Translations under genes and position numbers: made by a program
Shown: positions 18,058 through 27,569 of the stretch, one piece after another
Layout: each line of letters opens with the position of its first letter
How positions within the stretch are numbered: the stretch's first letter is position 1
Assembly (NCBI GenBank): GCA_019414265.1
Contig: DXMJ01000011.1
Coordinates: 1 to 59,073, forward strand
Direction: 5' to 3'
Length of the DNA stretch: 59,073 bases
Source: Collinsella sp.
Lineage (GTDB): Bacteria; Actinomycetota; Coriobacteriia; Coriobacteriales; Coriobacteriaceae
The notes under the pieces: generated by a model
Database searches by the model: none
Told to the model about the DNA's origin: nothing
The model's input: the letters and a program-made list of their open reading frames with translations, nothing else

Positions 18058-18555
18058 TCACGAAAAGCGATGTCTGAGCGCTTCGACCACGTTGGGCGGA
18101 ACAAACGTCGATACATCGCTGCCGAGCGAGGCGATCTGGCGAACGACCGAGCTCGAGATATAGCCGTACTGCGGCGCACTCATGACAAAGATGGACTCCA
18201 GCTCGTTATCCAAGCGGTAGTTGAGGTCTGCCTGCTGCAGCTCGTACTCAAAGTCGGTCATGGCGCGCAGGCCCTTGACAACGGCCCCCGCCCCCTGCTC
18301 GCGAGCGAAGTCGACCAAGAGGCCGGTAAAGGGCAGGACCTCGACGCCGTCGATATCACCGAGCGCCTCGCGAGCCAGCGCCACGCGCTCATCGAGCATA
18401 AACGTGGTACCCACACCGTTTTTACCCTGCGACTCGGCAACAGCGACGATCACACTGGGAAAGATGCGGCGGGCGCGGCGGATGACGTCGATATGGCCAA
18501 ACGTGATGGGATCGAAGGTGCCCGGGACGATCACGCGGTTGATGGTGTCATTCAT
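18058..18555 (-). CDS. coaD: Phosphopantetheine adenylyltransferase
   Basis: Fourth enzyme of coenzyme A synthesis (4'-phosphopantetheine + ATP to dephospho-CoA), 165 residues. The nucleotidyltransferase motif is TFGH (18-21) within VPGTFDPITFGHIDVIRRA. The second family segment is SSSVVRQIASLG near the C-terminus. It overlaps the end of rsmD by 8 bases, a very common pair. Confidence 0.95.
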   Translation of the reverse strand: MNDTINRVIVPGTFDPITFGHIDVIRRARRIFPSVIVAVAESQGKNGVGTTFMLDERVALAREALGDIDGVEVLPFTGLLVDFAREQGAGAVVKGLRAMTDFEYELQQADLNYRLDNELESIFVMSAPQYGYISSSVVRQIASLGSDVSTFVPPNVVEALRHRFS

Positions 18556-19204
18556 GGTCGTCCTCCTGAAACGTCGTGGCATCGTTGTTGTGAGCATCGG
18601 TGCCAGCGCAATCTTCCTCACCATCGTCATCGCCGACCCAACGAAGCAGGTCGACCGAGGTAATGCCGTAGCGTTTCTCGCGCACGATCTCAAAGCCTGC
18701 CGGATGCGCGCCCGCATCGGCGGCGGCATGCTCAAACAGGGCATAAGCGCCAGGTGCAAGCAGACCCTGCTGAGCCAGGTTCTGCAGCAGCACCTCGACC
18801 GGCTCGGCGCCAAAAGCATAGGGCGGGTCGAGCAGGACCAGATCAAAGGGGCCGCCCGGCACACGACCGCGCGAGGCACTCACCAGCATATCGCCCGAGA
18901 CCACGCGCCAACGCGCACGGTCACGACAGAGCGACTCGATATTCTTGGTAATGAGCCGCGCGGCATCCCGATCGATCTCGAACGTCGTGAGTGAGCGGGC
19001 ACCACGTGAGAGCATCTCTAACCCTAAGGCACCGGAGCCGCCAAAGGCGTCCAGCACGCGGACCTCGTCCAGATCGAAGTCGAATGCCGACATGACCATA
19101 GATGCGCATGCCTCGCGCACGCGATCGGTCGTGGGGCGGGTGACATCGCGACCACGGGGCTCCTCGATCTTACGACCGCGCCATTCGCCGCCGATGATTC
19201 TCAT
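18548..19204 (-). CDS. rsmD: 16S rRNA (guanine(966)-N(2))-methyltransferase RsmD
   Basis: A 218-residue Rossmann-fold methyltransferase. It shows the N-terminal MRIIGGEWRGRKI, RPTTDRVREA, the SAM-binding LDAFGGSGALGLEMLSRGA, and the catalytic LLDPPYAF. The last 25 residues are an acidic tail rich in Asp and Glu that most homologues lack. The start overlaps the recG stop (ATGA) and the end overlaps coaD, so the three genes are coupled. Confidence 0.93.
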   Translation of the reverse strand: MRIIGGEWRGRKIEEPRGRDVTRPTTDRVREACASMVMSAFDFDLDEVRVLDAFGGSGALGLEMLSRGARSLTTFEIDRDAARLITKNIESLCRDRARWRVVSGDMLVSASRGRVPGGPFDLVLLDPPYAFGAEPVEVLLQNLAQQGLLAPGAYALFEHAAADAGAHPAGFEIVREKRYGITSVDLLRWVGDDDGEEDCAGTDAHNNDATTFQEDDHE

Positions 19205-21378
19205 CCTCCGCTGACCTCCTTAAAAATGTGTCGATATCGCATGGCGACCGCATCGCGCAGGGGGCGCGTCGCCACGGAGTCAAGGTTGCAAGCATACCGC
19301 AAGAGCTCGACCGCGTCCAAATGGGCCCACTCGATCAGCTCCTCGTCGGCATCCAGGTCGACAAAGCGCAGAGTCACACCGCCATGCTGGCGGTACCCCA
19401 GGATTTCGCCCTCGTGGCGCAGACGAAGGTCCATCTGGGCGAGCGTAAAGCCGTCCGAGGTCTTTTCGAGCGACTGGAGACGGTCTTGCGCCGCCGATGC
19501 GCCGCCGTTGCCCTTGGAGTGCGTCATAACCAGGCAGGTGCCCGACACGCTGCCGCGGCCCACGCGACCGCGCAGCTGGTGCAAGGCCGCCAAGCCAAAG
19601 CGCTCACCGTTCTCGATGACCATAACGGTGGCGTTAGGCACGTCGACGCCCACCTCGACCACCGTGGTCGAGACGAGCACGTCGATCTCGCCACGCTTGA
19701 AGGCATCGATGACCCGATCCTTCTCCCCCGCTGGCATACGGCCGTGAAGGCGCTCGATGGCAAGACCCGGCAGCGCCAGACGCAGGCGGTCGAGCTCGGT
19801 TGCCGTATCGTGCAGTGGCACGGGGACGGTTACGCGGCCCTCGTCGTCGCGAGCAATACCGGGCACGTCTTCCAGCTCATCGGCCGAGTCACTCGGCTCC
19901 ACGAGCGGACAAATCACGTAGGCCTGCTGACCCTTTTCATGCGCCTCGCGGATGGCGCCATAGGCGAGGTCACGGCTCGACTCGGTGAGCACGCGTGTAG
20001 TCACGCCAGCACCAGGGACGGGCCGATGGCGAATGATGCTCGTGTCCAGATCGCCGTAGACCGAAAGCGCCAGCGTACGCGGGATGGGCGTCGCCGTCAT
20101 AACGAGCAGATCGGCACCCGGTCCCTTCGCGCGCAGGGCGTTGCGTTGGCCGACGCCAAACCGGTGCTGTTCATCGATGACCACGAGCGACAGATGCTTG
20201 AACGCAACGTCATCCGAAAGAACCGCGTGGGTGCCAAAGAGCACGTCAAGCTCGCCCGATTCCAGCTGTGCATGGATGCGCTCGCGCTCTGCGGCCGGCG
20301 TGGCACCCGCCAGAAGTGCCCAGGACATGCCGGCCTGGGAGAGCAGAGAGCCGGTCTTATCGGCATATTGGCGCGCCAGCACGCCCGTGGGCGCCATAAC
20401 GCAGGCCTGCGTGCCGCTATCGGCAGCCACAGCCAGCGCGCAGGCGGCAACGGCGGTCTTACCGGTACCGACATCGCCCAGCAGCAGGCGGTTCATCACG
20501 CGCCCGCCATCGCACATATCGCGCAGGATATCCTGGAACGCGGCCTCCTGCTCGTCGCTCAGCGAAAACGGCAGGGCCTGCTTGAGCGCGACCAGGTGCT
20601 CGCCCGCGGTGTGGGCATAGGGCACCACATCGACCAGGCCGCCGTCGTTGCGCAGACGCAGCGCCAGCTGCAGGTAGAGACACTCCTCGTAGGCAAGACG
20701 CCGGCGTGCGATGTCGCGCTCAGCCATGCTCGAGGGAAAGTGGATCGATCGAAGCGCACGAGCATTGCTCATCAGGCGACGCTTAACGCGTAAGCGTGCC
20801 GGAATGGGATCAAAGGGATTGCCGACGACCTCGAGCGCGCCGCTTACGATGCGGCGCATCCACGCCTGGCTCACGCCATCACTGACGTAATGGACCGGCA
20901 GGATAGTGCCTGCGGCACGCCCTTCCTCGAGCTTTTCAAAGTGCGGCGAGGCCATCTGCTTAAAACCGTAGGCAAACTCAACCTTGCCCATCATGGCCAG
21001 GCGGTCGCCCTGCTTAAGCTGCTGGGCAATCCAGGGCTGGCGGAAAAAGGCGACCTGTAGCACGCCCGTCTCGTCAACGAGTGAGACCTCGGTCACCTGC
21101 ATGCGCGGACGCGGCTGCTTTTGGACGATGCGGTCGACCGTGGCGATGATAGTGCACACGGTACCGATGGGCGCCATCTCGATGGACCACGAACGAGTAA
21201 AGTCGAGGTAACGATGAGGGATATGGAGAAGGAGGTCCCCCACCGTCCGAATTCCCAGACGGCGAAGGGCCTCCTCACGTTTACCTGAAACATATTTGAG
21301 TCGCGCGATATCCTCGTCGAGCGCATTGCTCTGGGCAAAGCGCTCCGAGACGCGCGGCACGGAGCACAGCTCGGACAT
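19201..21378 (-). CDS. recG: ATP-dependent DNA helicase RecG
   Basis: A 725-residue branch-migration helicase for stalled forks and recombination intermediates. The N-terminal wedge/OB domain (LLLHIPHRYLDF and TIIATVDRIVQKQPRPR) precedes the helicase core with GDVGTGKTAVA (motif I), VVIDEQHRFGVGQR (II), MTATPIPRTLAL (III) and the C-terminal REGION QLRGRVGRG (VI). The start at 21378 (MSELCSVPRV) is chosen by family length; the open frame upstream codes for an unlikely Arg/Ser-rich stretch. It begins 10 bases after the fakA-like gene. Confidence 0.95.
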   Translation of the reverse strand: MSELCSVPRVSERFAQSNALDEDIARLKYVSGKREEALRRLGIRTVGDLLLHIPHRYLDFTRSWSIEMAPIGTVCTIIATVDRIVQKQPRPRMQVTEVSLVDETGVLQVAFFRQPWIAQQLKQGDRLAMMGKVEFAYGFKQMASPHFEKLEEGRAAGTILPVHYVSDGVSQAWMRRIVSGALEVVGNPFDPIPARLRVKRRLMSNARALRSIHFPSSMAERDIARRRLAYEECLYLQLALRLRNDGGLVDVVPYAHTAGEHLVALKQALPFSLSDEQEAAFQDILRDMCDGGRVMNRLLLGDVGTGKTAVAACALAVAADSGTQACVMAPTGVLARQYADKTGSLLSQAGMSWALLAGATPAAERERIHAQLESGELDVLFGTHAVLSDDVAFKHLSLVVIDEQHRFGVGQRNALRAKGPGADLLVMTATPIPRTLALSVYGDLDTSIIRHRPVPGAGVTTRVLTESSRDLAYGAIREAHEKGQQAYVICPLVEPSDSADELEDVPGIARDDEGRVTVPVPLHDTATELDRLRLALPGLAIERLHGRMPAGEKDRVIDAFKRGEIDVLVSTTVVEVGVDVPNATVMVIENGERFGLAALHQLRGRVGRGSVSGTCLVMTHSKGNGGASAAQDRLQSLEKTSDGFTLAQMDLRLRHEGEILGYRQHGGVTLRFVDLDADEELIEWAHLDAVELLRYACNLDSVATRPLRDAVAMRYRHIFKEVSGG

Positions 21379-21388
21379 GGGCAGTTGC

Positions 21389-23050
21389 CTACTCGATCGA
21401 GAAGATAACGGGATAGAGCGGCTGCTCGCCACGATGGGCGTCAATCTCCAGATCGGGCTGAGCCTCCTCAATGGCGTCGACAATCTCCTGGAAGGCCTCA
21501 TCGGACAGTTCCTCGCCTGCCAGAATCGTCAGCGCGTCACCCTCCTCTTCCTCCTGCATACGGTTGATGCAGTCGAGCGTGACCTGCTTCACGTCGGAGC
21601 CGACCACATCGATGGAGCCGGCGATGATGCCCATGACGTCTCCGGAGTGAATCGGCGAGCCGTCGGAGGCACTGGAATCGCGCACGGCACGGGTGACCTC
21701 GCCATCACGGACCTCACTGATGGCGTCGACCATAGCGGCGACGGCATCCTCGAGCTCGGAATCGGGCAGGACCGCGAACAGCGCGGAGAAGGCCTGCGGA
21801 ACGGTCTTGGTGGGAACGACGGCGACCTTCTTGTCGGTGCAGGCAGAGGCAGCGGCCTCGGCGGCCATGCGGATGTTACCGTTGTTGGGCAGAATGATGA
21901 CCGAGGTCGCGTTGACCTGGTCGACGGCGCCCAGCAGGTCTGCAGTCGAGGGATTCATGGTCTGGCCACCGGACACGATCACGTCAACGCCGAGGGACTT
22001 GAGGATGTCTGCCTCGCCGGAACCGGCGGCAACGGCGACAAAGCCCAGGGCCTTCGCGGGCTCGGCGGCCTTCTCCTGGTCCTCGTGGATCTTGGCGGTA
22101 CGGTCGTGGGCCTCCATCTCCATGTTGTGGATAAAGACCTCGTAGATCTGGCCAAGCTGCAGCATGTGCTCGAGCACCAGGTTCGGGGTGTTGGAGTGCA
22201 CGTGGATCTTGTAGTCGGGATATGCGCCCACGAGCAGCTCACAGTCGCCCATGGAACCCAGGAACTTAAGGCACTCGTCCTCGTCAAACGGGGCGTCGGC
22301 CTTAAACAGGAACTCATTGCAGTAACGGAATTCCGAGCCCTCCCAGTCGTCGTTAGCCTCGATCTCAACGCGGCCAAGAGCGGCATCACGGGCAGAGCCG
22401 GCGGAGTCAAACGTAGCGGAGAAATCCTCGACAACGGTGCTGCGGCCAAGAGCGGCAGCTACGAAGTTCTCGAGGAAGATGGCAAAGCCAAAGGCGCCGG
22501 AGTCGACCACGCCGTTCTCCTTCAGAACGGGCAGCAGGTCGGGCGTGCGAGCGACGGACTGGTAGGCCTCGACGACGATGGCATCGAGCGCGTCCTCGGC
22601 CAAGAACTTCTTCTTTTCGCACTCGTCGGCCTTGGTCGAGACATCGCGCAGCACCGTGAGAATCGTGCCCTCGATGGGCTTACGGACGGCCTGGAAGGCG
22701 ACCTTGACGGCTCGACGGAAGGCGAAGGCGATATTGGCGGACGTAATGGGCTCATCGGCAGAGACGAGGCCCTCGGCCACACCACGCAGAATCTGCGAGG
22801 TGATGACGCCGGAGTTGCCGCGGGCGCCCATCAGGGAGCCGTGGGTGATGGCGCCGGCAATGGCCTCCATGTCGGCGTCGGCGGGAAGGGCGGAAAGCTC
22901 CTTAGTCACCGAAGCGAGCGTGAGCGACATGTTGGTGCCGGTGTCGCCGTCGGGTACGGGGAAGACGTTGAGCTTGTTGATCTCCTCGGCCTTGTCGGAA
23001 ACGGCAGCCGCAGCGATCGGAAAACAGGTGCGAATGGTCTTTGCAATCAT
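21389..23050 (-). CDS. fakA: DAK2-domain protein, fatty acid kinase subunit A-like
   Basis: A 553-residue FakA/YloV-type protein. The N-terminal DAK2 (dihydroxyacetone kinase-like) domain reads NVFPVPDGDTGTNMSLTL and GARGNSGVITSQILRG. A middle domain and a C-terminal phosphate-binding-like part (VIILPNNGNI) follow. In characterised systems FakA phosphorylates fatty acids carried by FakB proteins and feeds PlsX/PlsY, which fits the lipid genes downstream. No fakB gene is in the window. It follows the Asp23-type gene, as in Firmicutes. Confidence 0.9.
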   Translation of the reverse strand: MIAKTIRTCFPIAAAAVSDKAEEINKLNVFPVPDGDTGTNMSLTLASVTKELSALPADADMEAIAGAITHGSLMGARGNSGVITSQILRGVAEGLVSADEPITSANIAFAFRRAVKVAFQAVRKPIEGTILTVLRDVSTKADECEKKKFLAEDALDAIVVEAYQSVARTPDLLPVLKENGVVDSGAFGFAIFLENFVAAALGRSTVVEDFSATFDSAGSARDAALGRVEIEANDDWEGSEFRYCNEFLFKADAPFDEDECLKFLGSMGDCELLVGAYPDYKIHVHSNTPNLVLEHMLQLGQIYEVFIHNMEMEAHDRTAKIHEDQEKAAEPAKALGFVAVAAGSGEADILKSLGVDVIVSGGQTMNPSTADLLGAVDQVNATSVIILPNNGNIRMAAEAAASACTDKKVAVVPTKTVPQAFSALFAVLPDSELEDAVAAMVDAISEVRDGEVTRAVRDSSASDGSPIHSGDVMGIIAGSIDVVGSDVKQVTLDCINRMQEEEEGDALTILAGEELSDEAFQEIVDAIEEAQPDLEIDAHRGEQPLYPVIFSIE

Positions 23051-23077
23051 GGGTATTTGAATCTCCGTTTTCGGATG

Positions 23078-23434
23078 CTAGTTCAGACGGCTCTTAAGCG
23101 CGTCGATGTGGATGCCGATCTTAAGGCTGGCGGGATCGATCTGGGCGATCTCCTGCAGAGTGAAGGCAACGGAGCTCGAAAGATTGTGGCAGACGGACTT
23201 CATGTTGACGCCGTTCTCGAGCACGACGTGAAGATCGACCGTAAGGCCGTTCTCGTCGGCGGAGACAAGCACGCCCTTGCGGAGGCGCTGACCGGCAAGC
23301 AGGCGCACGCTCTCGGCGCCCTGGAGCTGCTCAGCCATTCCGACAACGCCATAGCACGTCATCGCGGAATAACCGGCAATATCGGCAATAACGTCGTTCG
23401 AGACGCTCAGGCTGCCGTTAATGGTCTCAGACAC
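23078..23434 (-). CDS. Asp23/Gls24 family (YloU-like) protein
   Basis: A 118-residue protein with the Asp23 pattern: GSLSVSNDVIADIAGYSAMTCYGVVGMA, then GLTVDLHVVLENGVNM, and a C-terminal amphipathic part. The start is GTG at 23434, because AAGGAG lies 6 bases upstream. An ATG at 23467 has no ribosome site. The family is tied to envelope stress or homeostasis and is usually paired with the DAK2 gene, as seen here. Confidence 0.9.
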   Translation of the reverse strand: MSETINGSLSVSNDVIADIAGYSAMTCYGVVGMAEQLQGAESVRLLAGQRLRKGVLVSADENGLTVDLHVVLENGVNMKSVCHNLSSSVAFTLQEIAQIDPASLKIGIHIDALKSRLN

Positions 23435-23592
23435 AAGAATCTCCTTATCTGGTGCTCGCGGCACCATCTCGTGGGAGCAATCATTGCAATATTCTACAAC
23501 GAGCGCGCCATGTTGAGGTGGTGGGTCGCGGGATTACATCCTCGACACGAAATGTTGATATGGTAACGTTCGCGCCAGGCGATCGCGGTATG

Positions 23593-23622
23593 AAAAAACC
23601 CGCCGCATAAGCGACGGGTTTT
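23593..23622 (-). terminator. Terminator after the downstream tRNA-Asn
   Basis: Arms AACCCGTCGC and GCGGCGGGTT (one mismatch) with a TTAT loop are followed by a T run on the minus strand, just past the CCA end of the first-listed tRNA-Asn. Confidence 0.8.
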
Positions 23623-23628
23623 AAAACC

Positions 23629-23703
23629 TGGCTCCCCGGGTAGGACTCGAACCTACAACAGCGCGGTTAACAGCCGCGTGCTCTACCATTGAGCTACCGA
23701 GGA
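23629..23703 (-). tRNA. tRNA-Asn (GTT)
   Basis: Minus-strand cloverleaf beginning TCCTCGG and ending CCGGGGA, then G and an encoded CCA. The anticodon loop is CTGTTAA, anticodon GTT. The T arm carries GGTTCGAGTCC and the D arm AGCTCAATGGTAGAGC. The acceptor stem pairs fully, with one T-G wobble. It is identical to the next copy upstream. Confidence 0.97.
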
Positions 23704-23706
23704 ATT

Positions 23707-23735
23707 TAAAAGCCCAGCGGAATGGGCTGAAAAAT
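23707..23735 (-). terminator. Hairpin between the two tRNA-Asn genes
   Basis: On the minus strand AGCCCA pairs with TGGGCT around a six-base loop and is followed by TTTT. It is a short intrinsic terminator or processing hairpin separating the two tRNA copies. Confidence 0.55.
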
Positions 23736-23737
23736 TC

Positions 23738-23812
23738 TGGCTCCCCGGGTAGGACTCGAACCTACAACAGCGCGGTTAACAGCCGCGTGCTCTACCATTG
23801 AGCTACCGAGGA
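23738..23812 (-). tRNA. tRNA-Asn (GTT), second identical copy
   Basis: Same 75 bases as the copy at 23629-23703, with anticodon GTT and encoded CCA. The two copies lie 34 bases apart with different spacer sequence, so the duplication covers only the tRNA and a few bases around it. Confidence 0.97.
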
Positions 23813-23896
23813 ATAGGTGCGTGCTCTCAAGCAACGAAGTTTATTATACGGACGAATCAGCTCAGGGCAAGAACTTTTTTAAGAAATTTTCCGCCC

Positions 23897-23952
23897 TAGT
23901 CATTGGGGACGTTCTTAAACGACTAGTCATTCAAGAACGTCCCCAATGACTA
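23897..23952. repeat. REP-like palindromic repeat
   Basis: Perfect 20-bp arms (TAGTCATTGGGGACGTTCTT at 23897-23916 and its complement at 23933-23952) enclose a 16-base loop that again contains TAGTCATT. It has no T run on either side, and it lies next to a separate rpoD terminator. It is therefore more likely a mobile or extragenic palindrome than a terminator. Confidence 0.7.
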
Positions 23953-23957
23953 CATGA

Positions 23958-23990
23958 AAGCGCCCCCAAGCGAATGTGCTTGAGGGCGCC
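23958..23990 (-). terminator. rpoD terminator
   Basis: On the minus strand GCGCCCTCAAGC pairs with GCTTGGGGGCGC (one T-G pair) and is followed by TTTC. It lies 11 bases after the rpoD stop codon. Confidence 0.75.
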
Positions 23991-24000
23991 TCTTGCTTGA

Positions 24001-25350
24001 CTAGCTTTCGATATAGTCCTTTAGCTTGCTCGAACGGCTGGGGTGGCGGAGCTTGGCCAAGGTCTTGGACTCGATCTGGCGGATACGCTCGCGCGTGACG
24101 CCAAACTCGCGGCCGACTTCCTCGAGCGTGCGGGGATGCCCGTCGACAAGGCCAAAGCGCAGCTCGATAACCTTGCGCTCACGATCGGCAAGCGAGTCGA
24201 GCACCTGGGTGAGCTGCTCCTGCAGCATGGAGAAGCTGGCGGCATCGGGCGGAACGATAGCCTGGGAGTCCTCGATGAAGTCGCCCAGCTGGGAATCCTC
24301 TTCCTCGCCGATGGGGGTCTCGAGCGACACGGGCTCCTGCGAAATCTTCTGGATCTCGCGGACGCGGTCGGCGCTCATGTCCATCTCGGCACCGATCTCC
24401 TCAGGGGTCGGGTCGCGACCCAGGTCCTGAAGGAGCTGGCGCTGCACGCGGACGAGCTTGTTGATGGTCTCGACCATATGCACGGGAATACGGATGGTAC
24501 GGGCCTGATCGGCAATGGCGCGCGTAATGGCCTGACGGATCCACCACGTGGCGTACGTGGAGAACTTAAAGCCCTTCTGGTAGTCGAACTTCTCGACGGC
24601 GCGGATCAGACCGAGGTTGCCCTCCTGGATCAGGTCAAGGAACAGCATGCCGCGGCCGACATAGCGTTTGGCGATGGAGACGACCAGACGCAGGTTTGCG
24701 CTGATGAGTGCCTGCTTGGCTTCGAGGCCCACGTTCTCAATGCGCGTAAGACGACGCATCTCGGCACGCGTGAGCTCGAGCTCGCCGGCATCGCCAGCCT
24801 CGAGCTTCTCGGTGGCCTCGAGACCGGCCTCGATCTTCATGGCCAAATCGACCTCTTCGGAGGCGGTCAGCAGGTCGACCTTGCCGATCTCCTTGAGGTA
24901 CATACGAACCGGATCGCCGGTCAGCATCACCGTGGAGGCATCGATGCCACGCACGCGGGAGCGTGAACGGGACGTGCGCACGGTGCGCTTCTTCTTGCTC
25001 TTGGAAGAACCCATCTCGGCGTCGGCCTGACGGGCCATCTTGAGCTCGTGATCGTCGAGCGAGCCGGAATCGTGCTCGTCGTCGTCATCGAAATCGTCAG
25101 TATCGGTATCGTTATCGTCATCGTCGACGTCCATGGGGGCGTCGTCGTTTCCGCTCGCGGAGATAATCTGGATGCCGCTGTTGCGCAGCGCGGAATACAC
25201 CGCGGTGAGCTGCTCGTCAGAAACATCGATATCCTTCAGGGCGACCTGAATCTCGTCCTCGGTTACCGAAGTCCTGTTTGAGCCGTTGCCCATGAGCTTT
25301 GCAACGTAGGATTCCAGCCCAGTACCCGTGCTCTCAGTCTTTTTTGGCAC
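24001..25350 (-). CDS. rpoD: Primary sigma factor RpoD (SigA)
   Basis: Housekeeping sigma-70 factor, 449 residues from the GTG at 25350. That codon is chosen because AAAGGGAG precedes it; an upstream ATG at 25365 overlaps that ribosome site. The N-terminal region 1.1-like part is followed by a strongly acidic stretch (DDDDNDTDTDDFDDDD), a basic patch (SKKKRTVRTSRSRSR), region 1.2 (DPVRMYLKEIGKVDLLT), region 2 (DLIQEGNLGLIRAVEKFDYQ, then KFSTYATWWIRQAI), region 3, and region 4.2 (FGVTRERIRQIESKTLAKLR). It lies downstream of dnaG, the classical macromolecular synthesis pair. Confidence 0.97.
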   Translation of the reverse strand: MPKKTESTGTGLESYVAKLMGNGSNRTSVTEDEIQVALKDIDVSDEQLTAVYSALRNSGIQIISASGNDDAPMDVDDDDNDTDTDDFDDDDEHDSGSLDDHELKMARQADAEMGSSKSKKKRTVRTSRSRSRVRGIDASTVMLTGDPVRMYLKEIGKVDLLTASEEVDLAMKIEAGLEATEKLEAGDAGELELTRAEMRRLTRIENVGLEAKQALISANLRLVVSIAKRYVGRGMLFLDLIQEGNLGLIRAVEKFDYQKGFKFSTYATWWIRQAITRAIADQARTIRIPVHMVETINKLVRVQRQLLQDLGRDPTPEEIGAEMDMSADRVREIQKISQEPVSLETPIGEEEDSQLGDFIEDSQAIVPPDAASFSMLQEQLTQVLDSLADRERKVIELRFGLVDGHPRTLEEVGREFGVTRERIRQIESKTLAKLRHPSRSSKLKDYIES

Positions 25351-25460
25351 AGATTCTCCCTTCATAGTCCACAGGACTCAATACTTTAGCACACACATTG
25401 ACGTCTATACCCAAAAAGAGGACTGGATATAGGCGAGAATACGCTGGTTGACCACAACAT

Positions 25461-27569
25461 CTAGGCTTGTTCGGTGCCTGCGGCCTCCAGGCCGATCAAA
25501 CGGAACGGGTCCGCCACGCCGCCGATCGACTTTTGCAGTTCGCGTTGACGCTGCGAATCCTGCGCGGCCTGAACGGTCAGCGCGCGACGGGCCTCATCAT
25601 CGAGTGAACGGTCCTGGCGCAGCTTGGCCTGTGCAGCACGCATGCGGCGCTTGATGGTGTAGAGCTCGAGCGTATCGAGCATAAACACGATGTTCGTCTC
25701 GGTGGGGTGCTTGCTCGTCGCCGAGATGCGCCCGGCACTCACAAGCGTTGCCGCATCGGGACACACCGAGCGCGCCGCATCCATGCAGGCTGCAGGATCG
25801 GTTCCCGGCGGCGTTGCCAGAACGGCCCACGCGATGGACTCGTGACGTGAGTCAACCCACTCGATGGAGCAGATGCGGTCGGCATACGTGCGGAACAGGT
25901 CGGGATAGCTCGTGAGCATGGTCAGCAGCTCGCGCTCCCCTGCCAAGGACTTGCGCTCCAGATCGGTAAGAACCATCGGCGCCGCCGCAGCCGGTGCGCC
26001 CAAACCATCAGCCACAGGCACAGCGCCCACACCATCGGGCACATCGATTGGCGGCAAGTCGTCAACGACCTCCACTGGTGCAGCGCCATAGGCATCGAGC
26101 GGGACGCAGTCGTACGGTTCTTCCTCGACCGGCGCCGCTACGGCCGGAGTCGCGCCCGAAGCCCAAGCACCACGAGATGTCCCCTGCGAACCAGACGCCC
26201 GACCGCCCGCGCTACCGGACCGCTCAGCCTGTGCCCGCTGGCGCTCATAGTTCTGCTCACGACGTCGTTCCGCATCCTCGCGCTTGGCGACATCGCGAAA
26301 CACACGGCCCGAGCTCGCACGCACCGTCTCCAGATCCAAACCCAGCAGATCGGCAATCTGGATAAAGTACGTATCGATCATATAGCTATCGCGCAGCGGA
26401 TAGATGAGCGTGAGAGCGTCCTCCAGCGCCTTGGCGCGACCGCCCGGCGTGGTGATATCGCTCGACTCCTGCAGCGAACGGTACACGAAGTCCATGAGCG
26501 GCTCGGCAGCGTCGATGCGCGCCTGCAGTGCCTCACCACCATGCGCCGTGATGAACTCCATGGGATCGTTACCGTCGGGCAGCACCACGCAGCGCAGGTC
26601 CATAGAATCCTGCTCGATAAACTGAATCGCACGGCGAGCAGCCTTTTGACCGGCGGCATCGCCGTCAAACATATACACGATGCGCTTGGCAAAACGAGTG
26701 AGCGTCTTGACGTGATGCTCCGTGAGCGCGGTGCCCAGCGTAGCGACAACGTTTTTAATCCCCGCCTCCCAACAGGCGATGCAGTCGGTATAGCCCTCCA
26801 CCACGATGGCAGTATCCTGCGCGACGATAAACTCCTTGGCCCAATTAAAACCGTAGAGGTTTCGTTTTTTATGAAACACGCTCGTCTCGGCGGTATTGAG
26901 GTACTTAGGCTGGCCGTCGCCCATAATACGACCGCCAAAGGCAATATTGTGACCCTGCTCGTCAAAGATGGGAAACATCACGCGGTCGTAAAAGCGGTCG
27001 GCAAGCTGCCCGCGCCCGCGGCTCACGGCAACGTTGGCATCGATCATCTCCTGCGGGGTAAAACCCGCCTGGGACAGGTGCGATACCAGCGCGTTGCGAC
27101 CCGGCGCAAAGCCCAGGCAGTAGCGGCGGCAGACGTCGCCACCCATGCCGCGGCTGGCAAAGTACTCGCGCGGACGGCCGTCCTTACCGCGCATAAGCAT
27201 GGTGTGGTAGAACTGGGCGGTCTCGGCGCACAAATCGTAGATGCGGGCACGCTTGGTACCGCGCTCACGGCGATCTCCGGAGTCATGCAGCTCAATACCC
27301 GCGCGATCGGCCAAATAACGGATTGACTCGGGAAAGCTCAGGTTCTCGCGCTTCATGATATAGGTGAAGACGTCGCCACCCTCGCCGCAGCCAAAGCAGT
27401 GCCAGACCTGCGTGGCGGGGATAATGTGGAAGGACGGCGTCTTTTCGCCATGAAAGGGGCAGCAACCCCAAAACTCATGGCCGCGGGGCTTGAGCTCAAC
27501 CGTTTCCTGCACGATGGCAACCAGGTCAGACGCAGCGCGTACCTGGTCTTTTTCCTCATCGCTAATCAC
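25461..27569 (-). CDS. dnaG: DNA primase
   Basis: Replication primase of 702 residues. The zinc-binding domain has C37, H40, C58 and C61 (CPFH and CFGCGEGGD). The TOPRIM core shows AIVVEGYTDCIACWEAG and YMFDGDAAGQKAARR. The middle of the C-terminal half is a low-complexity Pro/Ala/Val linker (about 480-540) before the DnaB-interacting region. It starts with GTG at 27569, overlapping the ribF end by 8 bases. GGGTGAG is the likely ribosome site. Confidence 0.95.
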   Translation of the reverse strand: MISDEEKDQVRAASDLVAIVQETVELKPRGHEFWGCCPFHGEKTPSFHIIPATQVWHCFGCGEGGDVFTYIMKRENLSFPESIRYLADRAGIELHDSGDRRERGTKRARIYDLCAETAQFYHTMLMRGKDGRPREYFASRGMGGDVCRRYCLGFAPGRNALVSHLSQAGFTPQEMIDANVAVSRGRGQLADRFYDRVMFPIFDEQGHNIAFGGRIMGDGQPKYLNTAETSVFHKKRNLYGFNWAKEFIVAQDTAIVVEGYTDCIACWEAGIKNVVATLGTALTEHHVKTLTRFAKRIVYMFDGDAAGQKAARRAIQFIEQDSMDLRCVVLPDGNDPMEFITAHGGEALQARIDAAEPLMDFVYRSLQESSDITTPGGRAKALEDALTLIYPLRDSYMIDTYFIQIADLLGLDLETVRASSGRVFRDVAKREDAERRREQNYERQRAQAERSGSAGGRASGSQGTSRGAWASGATPAVAAPVEEEPYDCVPLDAYGAAPVEVVDDLPPIDVPDGVGAVPVADGLGAPAAAAPMVLTDLERKSLAGERELLTMLTSYPDLFRTYADRICSIEWVDSRHESIAWAVLATPPGTDPAACMDAARSVCPDAATLVSAGRISATSKHPTETNIVFMLDTLELYTIKRRMRAAQAKLRQDRSLDDEARRALTVQAAQDSQRQRELQKSIGGVADPFRLIGLEAAGTEQA

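Noticed and set aside
21296..23566. 756-codon plus-strand frame opposite the DAK2 gene
   Set aside because: It runs antisense through fakA and the Asp23 gene, whose minus-strand motifs and ribosome sites are clear.
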